Source: Atrichornis clamosus
Taxonomy: Eukaryota; Chordata; Aves; Passeriformes; Menuridae
Reading direction: 5' to 3'
DNA: 64,000 nucleotides
Assembly: GCA_013400975.1 (NCBI GenBank)
Contig: WBMZ01014017.1
Location: 1 to 64,000 of the forward strand
The notes under the pieces are model-generated. The model had not been told where the DNA came from and did no database searches. It saw nothing but the letters and a program-made list of their open reading frames with translations. The translations under genes and the position numbers were made by a program. Shown here in pieces: positions 27,171-38,500 of the stretch (position 1 is its first letter; each line of letters starts with the position of its first letter).

Positions 27171-28219
27171 TTAACTGTGTATGCCACCTCCATTTTCTCT
27201 GAACAGTTTTACCTGTGGGATGTGAACATGCTTTACTGCCATTGGAAGACACATGTCAAAACACAAATGTTAACTAATTAACTCACACAGAGAGTTTAGC
27301 TTTCTGTACAATGATTAATTCAGCAGCTGATTTTGTCCCAGCCACAGCAGATTTTTTTAAAGTGAATATCCTCTGTACATTACTTCTTCTAAACTGTGAT
27401 TCATTCTCAGATTTTGGGCAAAACAGGAAAAAAAGCCACAGCATTCATACAAAGCAACACACCTCATTCTTTAGTATTGTATTTAACACATCTTACCACA
27501 TACTTTGGAGATGAATAAAGATGAAGCATTTAGGGGTGAAACAACTTTATCAAGTGGCACACAGAGTCCATAACTTCTGTGGAAGTTACTGTGCCCAGCT
27601 CCAAAGGGTTCAGAAAATGGCTGTCGCCTGCAGGATGCATGTGTAGGAAAAGGTGGAAACAATCCATATGTCATCTGACATCTGTATTGCTATAAACATT
27701 TTGGAGAGCTTTGTCATGAGCTCAGCTGTGCCTTGCCGCCACCATGGGCAGCAAAGCCAAATTCCATTCAAGACAAAGTGCAAACATTTATCTGTTTACA
27801 CAATTTCTAACTATAGAGAAACACCGAAACAATTTACACATATTTTTGTTGTCAGGGAACGTACAGGTTTTCCACCGCCACCCATATAGATCTTTCTGTC
27901 ACCAGCTCTATATTTGTCACCCCTTTTGGAAGCAGCCAAAGAATTTGAAAACCAGAGGCCAATGTTGTTTGATATTTGCAAGAGGATTGCTCAGCAAATC
28001 ATATCCTGCACTTCCCTGAAAATTCAGACTTGAAAGCAGATGCAGCATCCTTACCCCCAGCAACGACAGGCTTGTACCTAGATTGCTTAGGGGATCAGGT
28101 GCAGAAGTTTGGAAGTAGCTTAACCTGTAGAAGAACCACTTGTGTAGCTTAGCTTAGCGTCACATCTTGCTGCTGGGGTGAGGTGTCACCTTCCCTGACG
28201 TCTGCTTCTCCCCTTGCAG

Positions 28220-28442
28220 GAGAGTCCTGTGAGGTGAACGCGCGCTCCGGCCGCTGTGCTCCGGGGGTGTGTAAGAACGGAGGAACCTGCGTGAACCTGC
28301 TGATCGGGGGCTTCAAGTGCGAGTGCCCCCCAGGCGAGTACGAGCGGCCATACTGCGAGATGACCACCAGGAGCTTTCCCCCTCAGTCCTTCATCACCTT
28401 CAAGGGGCTGCGGCAGCGCTTCCACTTCACTGTCTCCCTCAT
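28220..28442 (+). CDS. CELSR1: CELSR1 exon 3: EGF-like 3 and start of laminin-G 1
   Basis: The exon is 223 nt, phase 1 to 2, with acceptor CCCCTTGCAG and donor AT|GTAAGT. It completes EGF-like 2 (GESCEVN). It then encodes EGF-like 3, whose cysteine pattern runs from RCAPGVCKNGGTC through FKCECPPGEYERPYC, and enters laminin-G 1 with RSFPPQSFITFKGLRQRFHF. The last two bases plus the first base of the next exon make a Met codon. Reading straight through the donor gives ATG then TAA, so a retained intron 3 would terminate at once. Third-position GC is high (62 of 73 full codons up to 28440, by hand count). A minus-strand CR1 upstream and a plus-strand CR1 downstream flank this exon. Extracellular; identity very secure. 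Confidence 0.97.
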
Positions 28443-31400
28443 GTAAGTCCCGGTGGGGAAGGGCTCTGTGGCTGATGGCTTCTCACTTGAGCTTTGGACT
28501 GTTTGTTACCTGCTGTCACTCACTAAAGACCTACCCGTGAAGGTCGCTGGGGGGATTTCTGACAGTGACTCCTGTGAGCAGGGCACAGGTGTGTTATTTG
28601 AAAGCATTCCGTTTTCTGCCCTGCTGAGGATGTTGCTGAGTTGCTGACTCATGATCTGCTCTGTTGCAACACAGGGCGATGGAGGGGGAGAAGGGGAACC
28701 AGGACCTCTCTGGTCACCTGTGAGCAGCCCTCAGCTGCAGAAGTACTGGCATGAGTGTTGGGTTTGATGCTTTTCCTCCTTGGGCCTTTGGCTTCCTGGC
28801 CTTCAGCCTGGCTGCAGAACCAATCCATTTATGCTTCTTATTTGGGAGCACTCCTCCCATCTCCTGTTTCCCTGCCTGTGAGAGGACTTGGGCATGTCAG
28901 GCCATGGCTGAGCACATCTTGGTTGTCCTCAGGCTCTTGCTCTCCACTGGTTCCCAGCCTGGGGCTTGGGACAACCCCAACTGATGCAGCTTCTCGCCTC
29001 GTTCCTTCTGGCCTTCACACCTAGGTCCTGCTTCTGGTTCCATCCCAGCTGCCAGGCATGAGTAGTCTTATCTCCATCCCATCTGCTCCAACATCCTTGT
29101 GTTGGGCAGTCTTCCTCTGGGCTGTCACTTTTCCCCTGTGAGTGCTCAGGGAGGCAAGGAGGAGTGATGGCAGCAGACGCATTCCTGGACTAGGGCTCTC
29201 CCTTGCCCAGGAAAACACCATCTTCTGGAGAAGACTCCTTGGGTCAGGCATAGGGCTTGTCTGGTGTGGAACCAGTGCTCCAGCTGCACACATGCCTCTT
29301 CTCTGGGGAGGGGGAGGTTTGCATCTCTCTCATGGTTTAACCAGTCAGGACTGACTTCTGGGTTTTCTTCACATCTGACTGTGAGTAAACAGCACAAAAT
29401 GTGTTGGTCCTGACCCTAAAGAGCAGGGTGGGGGATTTGTTAATAGATACAACAGCAGCTGCAAGGACAGACCTGTTTGTGTGTCTGTCGAGAGAAGGTG
29501 CTCAGGGAGGACACCTTCAGGCTTATGTATCTGTCAGGAGTCAGGTCGCTTCTTTACCGCATGTTTTTCAGTACTGTCCTTTAGCATAGTTTACTTTCCT
29601 GAACTAAGATGCCAAGGAGATGCTCTATGTAATGCTTCTGTTAATATAGGTAAGTAATGCCCTGTCCCTGAAAGTGTTCAAGGCCAGGCTGGATGGGGCT
29701 TTGAGCAGCCTGGTCTAGTGCAAGGCGTCCCTGCCCGTGGCAGGGAGGTTGGAACTAAATGGTCTTTATGGTCCCTTCCAACCCAAACCATTCTATCATT
29801 TTATGATTCTACCATTTTACCTTTCATCTGCCTTAATCCTAAAGTCGAAATTTTATGGCATCTTAAAATTTTGGTTAAATCAGAAAGCACGGACATGGTT
29901 TGCATGCAAGTCAAGGCAAGGGAGAGTTGTGCCTATGAAGAGAGCCTGTTTTAGAACATTAGGTCTAAGTACACGGAAAAACTGAGGAGCAAAAGGCTCT
30001 GTTGGATTTGTCAGATCTACAGTGAGTGCAAACAAAGGAGCAGTCTGGGCTGGCTGCCAGCATGAATTGCCTGCACTACCCTTGACTTGTCCCCTCAGCC
30101 ATGAGGTGTCATTTTTCAGGCTGTCGGGAAGAGTTCTTTGACTTTTAGGGTGCTTGAAGTTAAAGTAACTCAAATGCTCTGTGGAGGGCTTATTGAAAAA
30201 TAACAAACTACTGTACAAAGGTAGTGCTTACACCAGGTTTCTTCACCATCTTTAGAACCACAGTGGCATATTTAGTCATGACCTAAACACTACTTAGTCC
30301 ACTTAGGACTATAAGAAGTCTAGACCATGGGGTTCATCCCACACTGTCTGGAACAGTGACACATTTAGCTTTTCATACCTGAAGTTCACTTTTATTTACA
30401 CTTGCTATTTCTTTGGCTTGTATGATCCTTCAGTGGAGAAGGAAAACACTGTGTGAGAATCAGCAAGAATTAGCAGTTCGACTGCTAATGATGATGATTT
30501 GCCATTATGTATTTTGTGATTTGGGAGCATTAGTAAAATCCCAGGGTGTCTAGCTTCCCTCAACATCAAGTGACTCATTGCCCACTCCTGGAAAAGAGCA
30601 GGATATTTGCATTGTCCAGTCTCATAACTAAAATGTGATTAAAAAAAAATATTTAGGGTACTGACCATGCATGTCTTTCTGTTCCCAACATTAAACATCT
30701 TCCTTGCTTAATTCCAACACTTACTCTTCCTTCACTGCAAGAGACACTGTTAGTGGGAAGGTTTTCTCACTATTTATGCAAAATTCTCTAAGAAAGAGAG
30801 CCTTTCATTTCCTATATCAGAAGATTTTAAAAATATATTTTAAAATAGTTTAATAAATAATGTTTTCATACTTAAAATTATGGTAGAAAATTGTAACAGT
30901 GTGAAAAAATATATTCAAACAGAACTAAGCTTCCTGTTTTTGCTAATCAGACTAAATCTTCCTGCCCACTGAAGAAGCATCACTAATATTATTCCCATTT
31001 CCCTTGCTCATATATATTCTGGATAGATCTGTTCAAAATATTTGTATGAAGCAGTCATCCATGAAAAAAATGCAGTCTTGGGAAATGTTTTACAGGAACT
31101 GGATTCCTTAGGATGAAATGCTTGATGGTGAAAAGTGAAAACTAAATCCATGTTTTGATAATATTGAAATATTTCAGAGGTATTGCCATAATTATTTTAT
31201 ATCATGTTAAACAAATCTAGAAATAAATATATATCAAAACTGATTAAAAGTAATCAAACCAGTAATTAGTATCTGAATGGACTATAATGCATATTCTTTG
31301 AAATTCATATTTTACAGGAAATGTCAAAATTGTGGCTCCCGTTTTTTGAACCAGAATAATTCGTTGTGCTTCAAAAACTTTAAAAAATATATGAATAAAA

Positions 31401-32668
31401 TTTTCCTTTTCCATGTAGCTCAAATTCCAAAACATCTCTACTTGATGTGATCCACAACATACATATGTCTGACAAACAACTTCCGTTAAAAAATATTCTT
31501 CAGTTTTGAAACTTTTTATTTCACATACCAACCCTGGTATTCTAAATTACTGCTTCATTCATGTTCTCTGAGTGCAGGTTTTGCTGCATCACATGAGAGT
31601 CTTGCTAGTAGATGTGATATAACAGGCACAAGGATCATTTTTTATGTCTGTGGAAGACAGTTTTCATTAGCTGTGTTCAACATTTCATTCATTTGTAGAA
31701 AAAGTGGGTTAATTTAAATCAAGCATATTTCCTGAAGTTCAAGATATGAAATCTGACTACACAGCCATTGGGAAACACAAGAAATTCCCATGGTTTCTCT
31801 CTTTTTCTCTCTTTATCTAATATTAATCTTTGCAAAAATGTTTATGTAAAGTGGGGGGTTTTTTGGTATTTCTCAGTAGATGAAAGCTGTGTGCAACTCT
31901 CCAGAGATAAGAGGATTCCATTAAAAATTATAAAATACTCACAACAAGCAGAAATTTGCAAAAAATATTCTTTGCTGACAAAAAAAACTCCCCAAAACCC
32001 AGGCTTTTTTTAAAAGTGGGGTTGCCCCTTTTTCTGCATGAATGATGTGATACCTCCCATGTAGCACAAGAAAAATAAAACCAAACAGCACCCATTGGTG
32101 CTGATTTAGAGGAATCATTTAAGTGGTTATTTTCCTTCCTCCAATTGACTGACCTGTTGATTGATGAACTCTGATTGTCTACATGGCATTATTAAAGTAA
32201 CTCTTATCTTTCTTTCCCCTTACCTCCCCATCAGGCTTTTTTAATCAGTTGATGACTGTCCTAGGGCCCTGTAGCATTTAGACACCAAGCAGGCAGCAAG
32301 GATTCCCCCTTTGATGTGAAAACGCTTTGTAGCTTTGCACTGTTTGCAGAGTGTAGTAAGCGCTACTGTTTGGTGAGTGTCAGATACTGACACTGCATCT
32401 TGTGTCTGCCTAATTTTAGCCCTCATGAGGGTCAGCAGATCTCTGCAGAGTAGATTTCTGTAATTCCCGTCTTGCGTGCCTTGTTGACTGTGAAAGAGTA
32501 GATTTATCCTGTTGCTGACTCCTCAATTTCCAATTTTCTGTCTGAAGATTGATTCAAAGGCTTGTTTTTCTGCTAAACACAATGCTGTCTTTCTTTTGGG
32601 TGACTTGACCATCAGTCATAATCCATAAGCCGTTAAGCATAAACTAACCCCACATCTCTGTGTTCCAG
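28443..32668 (+). other. CELSR1: Intron 3 (4.2 kb, phase 2)
   Basis: GTAAGT donor and GTGTTCCAG acceptor. The first kilobase is GC rich, and the middle (about 30760-31260) is AT rich. The only repeat recognised is the CR1 fragment at 29659-29810 (+). No other gene seen. Confidence 0.92.
29659..29810 (+). mobile_element. CR1 LINE 3' fragment
   Basis: Sense orientation. The order is CCTGTCCCTGAAAGTGTTCA, GGCCAGGCTGGATGGGGCTT, TGAGCAGCCTGGTCTAGTGC, CAGGGAGGTTGGAACTAAAT, CCCTTCCAACCCAAACCATT, and an end in ATTCTAT...ATGATTCT octamers. This is a typical avian CR1 3' terminus of about 150 bp with good similarity, so relatively young among the copies here. It lies 1.2 kb downstream of exon 3, in the opposite orientation to the CR1 at 26724-27003. 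Confidence 0.95.
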
Positions 32669-32784
32669 GTTTGCAACCAGGGAGAGGAACGCTCTCCTCC
32701 TCTACAATGGGCGTTTCAACGAGAAGCACGACTTCATCGCCTTGGAGATCATTGAGGAGCAGATCCAGCTCACCTTCTCTGCAG
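32669..32784 (+). CDS. CELSR1: CELSR1 exon 4: laminin-G 1, part 2
   Basis: The exon is 116 nt, phase 2 to 1, with acceptor TGTTCCAG and donor G|GTGAGG. It encodes FATRERNALLLYNGRFNEKH then DFIALEIIEEQIQLTFSAG, the central beta strands of laminin-G 1. The LLLYNG turn is typical of the fold. The frame stays open for 86 codons beyond the donor, ending at 33041, but that tail has no recognisable domain. The GTGAGG donor and the exact continuation in exon 5 show where splicing occurs. Third-position GC is 30 of 38 codons. Confidence 0.96.
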
Positions 32785-35448
32785 GTGAGGTCCTGCTTGA
32801 GCCGAGGGTTTCTGCTTGTGGTCAGGAGATCCTCTCCAGCCGTTTGGAAATGCACTTCAGTGATTTTCTATGTCTATTTGCTGCCTCATTAATTCACTGG
32901 CTGACATTGCACAGTAAACAACTGATGCCGGGCGTACTCCAGATTGTAGCGGTCTGTGGTGATTTCACACGCTGTCGTAGGCAGGAGCTTGTCAACTTAT
33001 CAGTTATAAATGCCAGAGTTTATGACTACTATAAAAGATAGGCCCTAGACTGCATGTTGGCCTCCATGCCAATGTTTGCTTAAATGAGACTTCATTTTAT
33101 CACACTGTGATAAATATTGTGTGTTTATGCATTTTTGCACTACACCATCAGTGAAATGTATGTGCATAAATGTTATGTAAAAAATCCACACTAGCCAAAG
33201 GAAAAGCTAGCACAAGTGAAAACTGCCTGCATTCTTTAGGGATTGGTGAGGAGCAGTGCTGTCTCTAGAATGCACTTCTGCACTGGAGAAGCACCTCCTC
33301 TTGAAAGAAGCCATAAACAACAACAAATGTGGGAGAACGTAGCTGCCCGCTCATTGCTACAGTGGGCCAGGAAAGAACAGAAGGAGGGTTTGACATTTGC
33401 TTGCTTTCTGCACTAGAACTAAGCCAGTGTCTTCTGGTGCTTGTGCGAGAAGGGAGAGGGAAGGGCTGGCAAGCAAAGCTCAGGGTGGCACATATGACCA
33501 GAAGCAGATCTGTGCATTTGGTGGCAAGGCTTTGGTGACTTTGCGACATCTCAGCAGTGCAGACAACCTCTGGTTGTCACAGGTTTAGGGTATTTTTCCA
33601 TTGAGACACAAACAAATATCTGAGAAGGGCTGTTGTCCTGTAAGTCAAGTGGAGTTATGGGTAGGTCAAGTGCGATGTTTGTGCCTCTGTATTGGGCAGG
33701 TAATTCTGGAAATAATCCTGCTATTTCCCATTATTTGTATTCAGTATTGACATGTGGGCTCAAGTCAACTCCTGTTTTATTTTTGTGGAAAGTGAGATAT
33801 TGCAAGCAGTAAAGCCATAGAAGCAGAGGCACAGCCCATGTTGGTGTTGCACACTTATCACCAGTGATGGCCCTCAGACCCCATGGTAAATCCTGTGTGA
33901 CCCCATTGATTTACCAGTGATGCTTAAGCGCATATCTGGGCCCTTTGGGTTGAAGAGATCAAGTTACATTTCCCCTTTTTTACCTCAAAGTTGTCCAAAT
34001 TAGATTTTAAGGCAGGTTTCTGAATGGATTAGTGTAATGAAATAGTATGCTGCAGTCAGAGAGATTTCTTCTGTAGCTCTGCTCCGCCTGTCTAAACTTG
34101 AATCAAATTGCTTGGAAGGTACCCTGGGGATGAATGGGAAAAAAATAAATTCTGCTTGCACTTATATGCATATAAATGTGAAGGAACTCCTTTAAGATAC
34201 ATGAAACTAAATTTAGATTTGCACTGCTGCACCCGAGAGCAGGTCTGGTCCTGTATATTACAAATGGTATTTTCTTTGGAAGGGGAATGGTTTTTATGTT
34301 TTATAGTTTTAAGTGGCTTTTAACAAACAGTACAAGTTTTGGACACCTGATCTCACTGTTTTACCTGTTGCAACAACTTTTTCACAGAAAGCAAAGCAAA
34401 AGAATTGCAGACACTTGATAGCCGAATAAAAACTCTGATTATTAGCACAGATTTTATCACTAAATAAAAATGATAAAAACGATCACAGCAGAATGTCATA
34501 CGTGCTAAGCTGAATTGTGTATTGTTTAAATAACAGAAATATATAGGATGACAGTTAAAGGAGAGTAGGGGATGCAGGAATAATACTTCACTCAGGTATT
34601 TGTTGCAGATAGAGAGTTGAAAGTACATTTTAAGCTCAACAATACTGTGAGTTTCATTAGCTTACAGGGGGAGTTACTTTTCCTGTGGTTTATTATGTCG
34701 AATTTTCCAACTGCTAAAAAAAAACCAAACAAAAAGAAACAAAGCAAGAGAAAGGAAAAAAAGTTGAAAGTGAGCAATCCCTTCTCTGTGCCAGGCCTAT
34801 TATGTACTTTCAACATGAATGTTTATTTTGCTGCTACCTCAAAACAGATATGCCTGGTTACTGAGCTGGTTCTGCTGACTCAGTCCTGGCTTAAAAGCTT
34901 CAGCTTTCCAATTGCAGTGGCAAAGTCTTGCTTTCAAATTTAAATACTGAAAGGCTGCCAATGATTTTATGAATCGCTGGTAAAATTTTGCTGGGACCAA
35001 AGTTATGTAGGTTTTATACCGGAGTACTTTTGGATTTCGCTTTCTCAACTCTAACATAGGCTTCTCTTCCATAGCAAAGTATTCCATCACACTACTCATC
35101 ATACTAAAAAAACCTCAAAGTGGTGCTTTTGGCAGAAATGCAGAAAAATTCATGTACATTTCTTCCTCAGTTGATCACTTCAGTAATAGCTGTATCTACC
35201 CAATGCATCTGCTACCACGCTCTGCAGAAGCATGATGAAAGATAACATAATTCACCCAAATGTGCCAGAAGCTGGTGTTTGTGCAGCAGAATATCTCCAT
35301 GAAACTGGGATATTTACTGTCTTGCAGGACAAACCCCACATTCCTTCATGATGAAGCAAGATGGCTACATCCTGAGTCCTACAAGATTCTCTCTGTGTTT
35401 CTTGCAGTAATGGTGACTTATTTTTTTCCCTTCTGCCTCTTTTTGCAG
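32785..35448 (+). other. CELSR1: Intron 4 (2.7 kb, phase 1)
   Basis: GTGAGG donor and CTTTTTGCAG acceptor after a long pyrimidine tract. An A-rich stretch lies at about 34717-34763. I recognise no repeat family and no gene. The first 257 bases are open in the exon 4 frame. Confidence 0.92.
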
Positions 35449-35537
35449 GGGAGACAACCACTACAGTGGCACCGTTCATTCCAGGAGGGGTCAGCGATGG
35501 GCAGTGGCACTCGGTTCAGGTGCAGTACTACAATAAG
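35449..35537 (+). CDS. CELSR1: CELSR1 exon 5: laminin-G 1, part 3
   Basis: The exon is 89 nt, phase 1 to 0, with donor AAG|GTAAGA. It reads GETTTTVAPFIPGGVSDGQW then HSVQVQYYNK. The DGxWHxVxVxY motif is the conserved laminin-G strand found in neurexin and laminin repeats. It is the smallest exon in the window. The GG at the start joins the last G of exon 4 as a Gly codon. Confidence 0.96.
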
Positions 35538-38500
35538 GTAAGACTAATTGTGTTGGTAATAACCCTACTATTTGTAAAGTAATAGAGGCGTGGGTCATCT
35601 AGCTCTGACCTGATGTGTGCAGGTGACCTGAATTTTATTTGTTTAACCAGGCACATTGGTACAGCTCTGCACAAACAGTACTGGTCTTGCTCACCTTGCC
35701 TGGGGTAAAAATTCTCTGACAGGGCTTTTGAGTTTTGACTCAGGAAGGCAAAACCAGATGTAGTAAGTCTTTTTCAGAAGTACTGCCAGGGAAACCTTCA
35801 GGTACTTGAAACTATTTTCATTTTCAGTTCTTTAAACCCTTACAAGTGTCAGTGTATCTAAAACAACTGATTCACTTGTATCTTGTTAAAGAATTTTGCT
35901 ATGCAGGAGCATTCAGCATTTGTAGTAACTACAAACCATTAGAACCATTAGTGTAGAATTTTCTGAAGCAAAGAAAATTCTTCCCAATTGCTGTCTTTTC
36001 TTGTGTCAAATGACAAGTTTAGCTTGCACAAGCTTCTCTGGTTTGGAAAATAGGTTTGGGAAATATGATTATTAAATGGTTCACATGTTTCTGTATTAAA
36101 GCACTGTCTTACTAAGTAATTTTTTGTCTGCTATATAAAAAGATAGACAAGATAAATGAAAAAAGTGTCACTGCATGCAGTCCGTGGCACTCAGAGGTGA
36201 ACTCTGGGGTCCCTGTCCCTCAACTGCACCCTTGGTCACTGTCACTTGGTCACAGGTTCAGTCTGACTGAACCAAAAGGATTGCAGGATCTCTGTGCAAA
36301 GCAGCCATTTTGTGATGAACCAGAAAGCAGGCTTTTAGGGTGTTTGATGTCACTATTTACAAGTAGATGTCAGAGATCTTCTATAAACTGTAACAAAAAT
36401 TAGATAATTCATTTAGTGACTGAGAAGCATTGCTTTTAAGTTTGACATGATAGCATTATGGGGGCTCACATAAGGAAATAGAGGGCCATTGTTGGCTGTT
36501 AAAAAGGAAACAGGATACTGGTGTAGGAAGCTGAATGGAAGATGAAGGATTAATATGATCAGCAAGTTCTTTATTTCCCAGTGCTGCATCCTTTCATCGC
36601 AGTTTGTGTGGCAGTTTGAATGGAAGGATTAAAATTTTCTTTTGACTCCTAGATAGGGTCTCCTAGCCTAAGGATATTTTATCAAGGAAATGAAAAGCTT
36701 TTTATTAGTTATTTTATATTTTTTAAATAAAATCTTAAATCTTAGTAAGTTTTGTGCTCAATATGCTTCATATGCTCTCTATTGTCTGGAGCCCAGAGAA
36801 ATAGAAGTGAAACTTGGTGTGTTGCCATGCACACATCTGTGGACACTGTGAGGCTCTTCCTCACAATCTGCAACTTGCCGTGTTTCCATGTGTGCATATT
36901 TCTTATTGGATCACCCAGCAGAGTGAACAGCACTTGCTGAGGCAGTGGAAGGACACTCCAGCTTTCAGGCTCCTGGGCACAGCTGCAGGGAGAGCCACTG
37001 GAGCAGCTCCCTGAAGTACTACTGAGCAGATAAGGGGTCTGAGCAGCCACAGGACACTCTTTAAAAGGCAAAGAGATCTGACACAGATGTTAAAAATAAC
37101 CCCCTACCTCATTTTTAGGGTTTGCTGCAGTTCAAGCAGACTGGTAGGTGAGTGATGTTAGCAGCTGGTGTTTTCTCATTATTAACACGTGCATTCTGTC
37201 ATCGTTTTCTTCTTCTGCCCCAGTTTTTTGAAGTGAAACGAGCCAGTCTCCACTGAACAGGGGGTAATTCAGGGCAGAGAGGGAGAGCAGAGGGAAACAC
37301 CAGGAAACACTGCTGACTTCACTGCCTTGCCACTCACATGACGTGAAAGTGATGAAAAGCAGGGTCACCGTGTGGAGAGCAGCACTGTGCCCTTTGCTGT
37401 CCATGTGAGAGACCGAGGTCATCGCCTTCCCCTTAGCAGTATTTATTGCAGAATGGTTAAATTTGGGCTGGAGAGGGGAGTTCACAATATTGAGTAAATG
37501 GCACTAGTAGGATGTGCTAACCAGTATGTATTCAGTGTGCTCTCAGGACTTGCCGGCATGTCTGAGAATTGCATGTGTTGCACCAGCTCTCCAGCAGTGA
37601 AAAGGGAGCTGCAGGGCAGTGACAGCTGGAGGCAGCTCTGCAGCCCTGCCTGCCGGGCTGCCCCCACACCCTGCCCCAGGGTTTAGCCTTCGCCTAGGCT
37701 GGCATTTATTTGTAAAGCAGTTCTTGGCTACTTCATGTTTTAACAAAGCTGTACGTAAAGTTCCTATGAGGAGGTTGAAATGACAGGGATAATTTAAGGA
37801 TTGAGTTTTGCCAAGATAAATGGGATGCTGTGTCTAAACTTGATGCAGCTGAGATGTTTGAATAACAGAGTCCCAAAAACTCATGAGTTTCCTTAACTTA
37901 TGCATGCATATTATTTTACAGCATCCTTCCACTGTTTACAAAATCCTACTGCAATGTCAGGTCATCATCCCGATGCTACTCAGCCCCTTTGTTCTGCTCA
38001 GACCCTGTGCAACCTTTCTGAGCAGGCAGAGCTCCTCTGAGCTGTCTCTCTCCTCCCTGTCTCCAGCACATGTTTGATTCCCACCTCCAGCCCCTTCTGG
38101 GCTCTCCTCCCTCCTGTCTGCCTCTGTCTCTCTCTGGCATTTCGCAGGAGCGCTCCGTCCCTGGCAGTGGGGCCGCAGGGGCTACCTCCACCAGCATCCC
38201 TGTGAGGCTCCTTGTCCCTTCTTCCATCCTGCTGTTTGCTTGGTGGGCTCCTGGTCTTTGCTCCTTTTTAGATATCTCTTCTCAATGTCATCCATGGGAA
38301 ATTCATAATCATCATCCCAGATATCCATACAGATCCAATCTATTGATTTGTCTGTCTTGAATTAAAAAACTTGAACAGCAGCTGCTTTCTTAACACACAC
38401 ACACATTCTGGTGATGTGTAAAGTCACCCTGTGCAAAGTCAATTTGCTAATAACTATAATGAAAATAGAAACAAGTGTAGAAGTGACTCCTGTAAACTGT

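Larger units (their letters stand above)
7981..28219 (+). other. CELSR1: Intron 2 (20.2 kb, phase 1)
   Basis: GTATGT donor and CCCCTTGCAG acceptor. The intron contains CR1 fragments at 14783-14845 (-), 19470-19514 (+) and 26724-27003 (-). It also contains a (TA)n tract split by an N at 21301, a (TTTG)n microsatellite at 22262-22286, two local tandem duplications (19832-19974 and 27091-27170) and paired GATA motifs at 24273-24305. Long AT-rich stretches (about 9240-9720, 15540-15800 and 23460-24120) look like ordinary intron or possible conserved noncoding DNA. I cannot tell which without an alignment. No gene is seen on either strand. Confidence 0.9.
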
